Positions 61,720 to 64,000 of a DNA stretch of 64,000 nucleotides are shown here, in pieces. The first letter of the stretch is position 1, and each line of letters starts with the position of its first letter. The position numbers were made by a program, and so were the translations under genes. The stretch spans positions 1,116,001-1,180,000 of the forward strand of contig NZ_OY781939.1 of the NCBI RefSeq assembly GCF_963677315.1, given 5' to 3'. Source of the DNA: an uncultured Sphaerochaeta sp. (lineage in GTDB: Bacteria; Spirochaetota; Spirochaetia; Sphaerochaetales; Sphaerochaetaceae). Under the pieces are notes generated by a model. The model worked only from the letters and a program-made list of their open reading frames with translations, did no database searches and was not told where the DNA came from.

Positions 61720-62103
61720 ATGCCCCGTCCACGCAAATGGAGAAATGTCTGTGCACTTCCCCAAATCACCAAGTTCGGGCCCCTCGGGGCCCCCTTGGAT
61801 GAAACCCCATCCATTATCATGACCGTTGATGAGTATGAAACCATACGCCTCATCGATCAGGAAGGATTGACCCAAGAGATGTGCGCTGGACAGATGAATG
61901 TTGCCAGGACTACTGTCCAAGGCATCTATGAAAGCGCCAGAAGAAAGCTGGCAGAATCACTGGTGGAGGGCAAGCTGCTCTTCATTGAGGGTGGCGAGTA
62001 CCACCTAAATGACCATGGTGGTCCCCATCACTACGGCTGCGGTCGTGGATGCAGAATGGGCCATGGTCGCCACCAACATAGACAAGGAGATATACCGCAA
62101 TGA
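61720..62103 (+). CDS. DUF134-family helix-turn-helix regulator
   Basis: A 127-residue protein starting MPRPRKWRNVCALP, which is typical of DUF134, with a sigma-70 region 4-like helix-turn-helix (DEYETIRLIDQEGLTQEMCAGQMNVARTTVQGIYESARRKLAESLVEG, about 37-82). The tail is rich in His, Gly and Cys (HHYGCGRGCRMGHGRHQHRQG), so metal binding is likely. AGGAGG precedes the ATG. Likely the binder of the two palindromes ahead of this operon. Confidence 0.85.
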   Translation: MPRPRKWRNVCALPQITKFGPLGAPLDETPSIIMTVDEYETIRLIDQEGLTQEMCAGQMNVARTTVQGIYESARRKLAESLVEGKLLFIEGGEYHLNDHGGPHHYGCGRGCRMGHGRHQHRQGDIPQ

Positions 62104-62462
62104 TTGTAGCAGTACCCGCAGAAGAAAAGAGCTTGGATAGCGCCATTTGTGTATCGTTTGGACGAGCACCCATCTATTGTATCTATGATACAGAAAAAGA
62201 GACCAGTACCTTTTTGGACAACAAAGCAGCTGAAGCTTCAGGGGGAGCAGGAATCCAGGCCGCACAATTCCTCGCTGACCAGAAGATCGACAGCCTGATC
62301 ACCTTCCGCTTGGGGGAGAATGCCTCGAAAGTACTGAGTGCTGCAAACATCAGCATCCTCAAGGCACTCAACTTGAGTATAGCTGACAATATTGCCAACC
62401 TTCTGGAAGGCAAGCTTACCGCCCTGAACGAAGTACATCCTGGATATCATCATGCACACTAA
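62100..62462 (+). CDS. NifX/NifY-like iron-molybdenum cofactor-binding-fold protein
   Basis: A 120-residue dinitrogenase iron-molybdenum cofactor biosynthesis (NifX-type) domain protein: VAVPAEEKSLDSAICVSFGRAPIYCIYDT, ASGGAGIQAAQFLADQKIDSLITFRLGENASKVL. Such proteins bind FeMo-co or Fe-S fragments; here no nif genes are visible, so it may handle another Fe-S or metal cofactor. Overlaps DUF134 by four bases and the next gene by 11. Confidence 0.82.
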   Translation: MIVAVPAEEKSLDSAICVSFGRAPIYCIYDTEKETSTFLDNKAAEASGGAGIQAAQFLADQKIDSLITFRLGENASKVLSAANISILKALNLSIADNIANLLEGKLTALNEVHPGYHHAH

Positions 62463-63321
62463 GGCTACCATTGCAGTTCTCAGTGGCAAGGGAGGAACAG
62501 GGAAAACCCTGGTCTCCGTTAATCTTGCCGCTGTGGCAGCAAATGCAACCTATATCGATTGTGATACGGAAGAGCCGAACGGACATATCTTCATCAAGCC
62601 AACCATTGTAGAGGAGTATGTTGTCTCTGAACCAAAGCCAGTGGTAAACCAGGATCTTTGTGATGGTTGCAGGATATGTGTGGACGCCTGTGCTTTCAAT
62701 GCCTTGGCACTCATTGGAAAGAACCTCTTGGTCTTCGATGAGATCTGTCATTCCTGTGGGCTATGCACATACATCTGCCCGAAAGGAGCACTGCACGAGG
62801 AGCAGCGTCCACTGGGCGTGGTTAAGCGAGGCAGGAAGAATGGAATTACCTTCCTCGCGGGTGAGATGAATGTTGGGGAAAGTTCTGCAGTTCCCATCAT
62901 CAAGGCACTCATGAGAGAAAAGAAAACCGATTTGGTTATCATCGACAGCCCCCCTGGTAGCGGGTGCCTGGTGACTGAGACCGTCGGCAACGCTGACTTC
63001 TGTCTCCTGGTTGCTGAACCTACCATTTTTGGGGCACACAACCTGGCGATGGTACATGAGTTGGTAACCCTTATGGGAAAACCCTCTGCAGTACTCCTGA
63101 ACAAGACCCAGGAGGGAGTGAACCCCAGTGAGGCCTACGCAAGACAGCATGGGCTCAAGATTATTGGATCACTCCCCTATGATGAGCATTTGGCCCTTCT
63201 CTCCAGTGACGGGTATCTAGCTGCCGAGGAAGATGAACACTATCACACCTATTTTAAAGAACTACTTTCAAAGGTAATACAGGAGGCCAGCCATGCATCA
63301 GATTCTGATCCTCAGCGGTAA
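62452..63321 (+). CDS. MinD/Mrp-type ATPase with inserted 2[4Fe-4S] ferredoxin domain, first copy
   Basis: A 289-residue protein with a deviant Walker A LSGKGGTGKT (residues 10-19), the inserted ferredoxin with CDGCRICVDAC and CHSCGLCTYIC (two C-x2-C-x2-C-x3-C sets), switch II DSPPGSGC and LLNKTQE. It belongs to the MinD-like ATPases with ferredoxin inserts found next to NifX-like genes. Role unknown; Fe-S assembly or electron transfer coupled to ATP is likely. Ends 29 bases after the start of its paralogue, which it overlaps. Confidence 0.85.
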   Translation: MHTKATIAVLSGKGGTGKTLVSVNLAAVAANATYIDCDTEEPNGHIFIKPTIVEEYVVSEPKPVVNQDLCDGCRICVDACAFNALALIGKNLLVFDEICHSCGLCTYICPKGALHEEQRPLGVVKRGRKNGITFLAGEMNVGESSAVPIIKALMREKKTDLVIIDSPPGSGCLVTETVGNADFCLLVAEPTIFGAHNLAMVHELVTLMGKPSAVLLNKTQEGVNPSEAYARQHGLKIIGSLPYDEHLALLSSDGYLAAEEDEHYHTYFKELLSKVIQEASHASDSDPQR

Positions 63322-64000
63322 GGGAGGAACAGGCAAGACCACGGTGGCCAGTGCCTTTATCAACCTCAGCGAAGCAAAAGCCTATGCCGATTGCGACGTC
63401 GATGCACCCAATCTCCATCTGGTCATGGGCACTTATGAGCAAGAGCAGAAGAAAGACTACATGGGATTGCCCAAGGCTGTGATCGACCCAGATATGTGTA
63501 TCAGTTGCAACAAGTGCTTTGAGGTATGTCGATTCGACGCCATTAAGCCGGGAAATCCGTATGAAGTGCTCCCCATCGCTTGTGAAGGTTGCAACTACTG
63601 CATTCATGTCTGCCCTGTGGGAGCAATACACAGTGAGGAGGCAAAAGTCGGAGACCTGAAGTTGCTGAAGCGTAATGATGAGGTATTCTCAACAGCAACG
63701 CTGCTGATGGGTAGTGGTACCACCGGAAAACTGGTCAGTGAAGTCAAGAATCAGCTGAAGGAAGTGAGTAGCGACCATGAAGTTGCAATTCTTGATGGAA
63801 GCCCTGGCATAGGATGCCCGGTAATTGCATCCTTAAGTGGGGTAAGCCTGGCACTCATGGTTGCCGAACCCTCGGTCAGTGGGCTCGCCGATCTGAAACG
63901 TGTCCTGGCCAGTGCCAGGCAGCTACAGGTACCAGTTGCTGTTATTGTAAATAAATATGACTCCAATGAACGTAAAAGTGCTGAAATAGAAGTATACTGC
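63293..64000 (+). CDS. MinD-type ATPase with ferredoxin insert, second copy (cut by the window end)
   Basis: At least 236 residues before the sequence stops; the frame is open at 64000. It begins MHQILILSGKGGTGKTTVA after AGGAGG and repeats the layout of the first copy: ferredoxin insert with CISCNKCFEVC and CEGCNYCIHVC, then DGSPGIGCPV and VNKYDSNE. It retains GKT-T, so ATP binding is expected. The two ATPases probably form a heterodimer, which is inferred from tandem order. Confidence 0.85.
   Translation, partial: MHQILILSGKGGTGKTTVASAFINLSEAKAYADCDVDAPNLHLVMGTYEQEQKKDYMGLPKAVIDPDMCISCNKCFEVCRFDAIKPGNPYEVLPIACEGCNYCIHVCPVGAIHSEEAKVGDLKLLKRNDEVFSTATLLMGSGTTGKLVSEVKNQLKEVSSDHEVAILDGSPGIGCPVIASLSGVSLALMVAEPSVSGLADLKRVLASARQLQVPVAVIVNKYDSNERKSAEIEVYC

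Noticed and set aside
1..64000. rRNA, tRNA or CRISPR features
   Set aside because: No cloverleaf, conserved rRNA stretch or regularly spaced repeat was seen on reading the intergenic regions.

Overview
The window looks like a chromosomal segment of a free-living, sugar-fermenting spirochaete of the Sphaerochaeta type. This is inferred from several ABC sugar importers whose binding proteins carry signal peptides without a lipobox cysteine, an archaeal/eukaryotic-type phenylalanyl-tRNA synthetase (pheS/pheT, typical of spirochaetes), moderate base composition and tightly packed operons with ATGA overlaps. No rRNA, tRNA, CRISPR array or intact insertion sequence was found.

Layout. 1-5.5 kb: a small membrane protein, a GNAT acetyltransferase and a chvE-gguA-gguB monosaccharide ABC importer with hairpins at both gene junctions. 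5.5-9.1 kb (mostly minus strand): a zinc-ribbon protein pair, a P-II-like protein, an MFS transporter and a LacI regulator with paired operators. 9.2-13.7 kb: a PlsC-like acyltransferase with an added zinc ribbon, a GltS-like symporter and an outer-membrane barrel protein. 13.9-16.9 kb: a UgpAEB-like CUT1 importer without its ATPase. 17-22.4 kb: a small accessory patch (MerR with four C-terminal cysteines, RadC, VapBC, WYL regulator, cysteine hydrolase, lipoprotein, membrane-anchored LuxR protein). 22.7-25.4 kb: a dCache-HAMP-PAS-GGDEF-HD-GYP protein. 25.5-32.8 kb: an alpha-glucoside locus (LacI regulator, GH65 phosphorylase fused to beta-phosphoglucomutase, two permeases, binding protein). 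33.1-36.8 kb: a toroid-fold protein and a Ca2+-type P-type ATPase. 36.9-44.1 kb: a complete histidine operon in the order L-G-D-C-B-H-A-F-IE, headed by a leader peptide with five consecutive histidines and an attenuator. 44.2-45.9 kb: hydrolase, flavodoxin and a secreted protein. 46.1-52.7 kb: one operon joining a P-II-like protein and a PTS EIIA-like protein to an eight-gene Mrp/Mnh cation antiporter. 52.8-58.7 kb (minus): pheT/pheS, a fused 2-oxoacid dehydrogenase E1 and a flavin reductase-like protein. 58.9-61.3 kb: two phosphoribosyltransferases and purA. 61.4-64 kb: a DUF5320 / DUF134 / NifX-like / twin MinD-ferredoxin ATPase operon behind a promoter with two near-identical palindromes; the last gene runs off the window.

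How the genes fit together. Sugar uptake dominates: three importers, two of which must borrow an ATPase from elsewhere. The GH65-betaPGM fusion would convert an imported glucoside to glucose plus glucose 6-phosphate using phosphate instead of ATP. The most unusual arrangements are the enteric-like his attenuator in a spirochaete, the signalling-protein/antiporter operon, and the DUF134-headed Fe-S ATPase operon with a readable promoter-operator layout.
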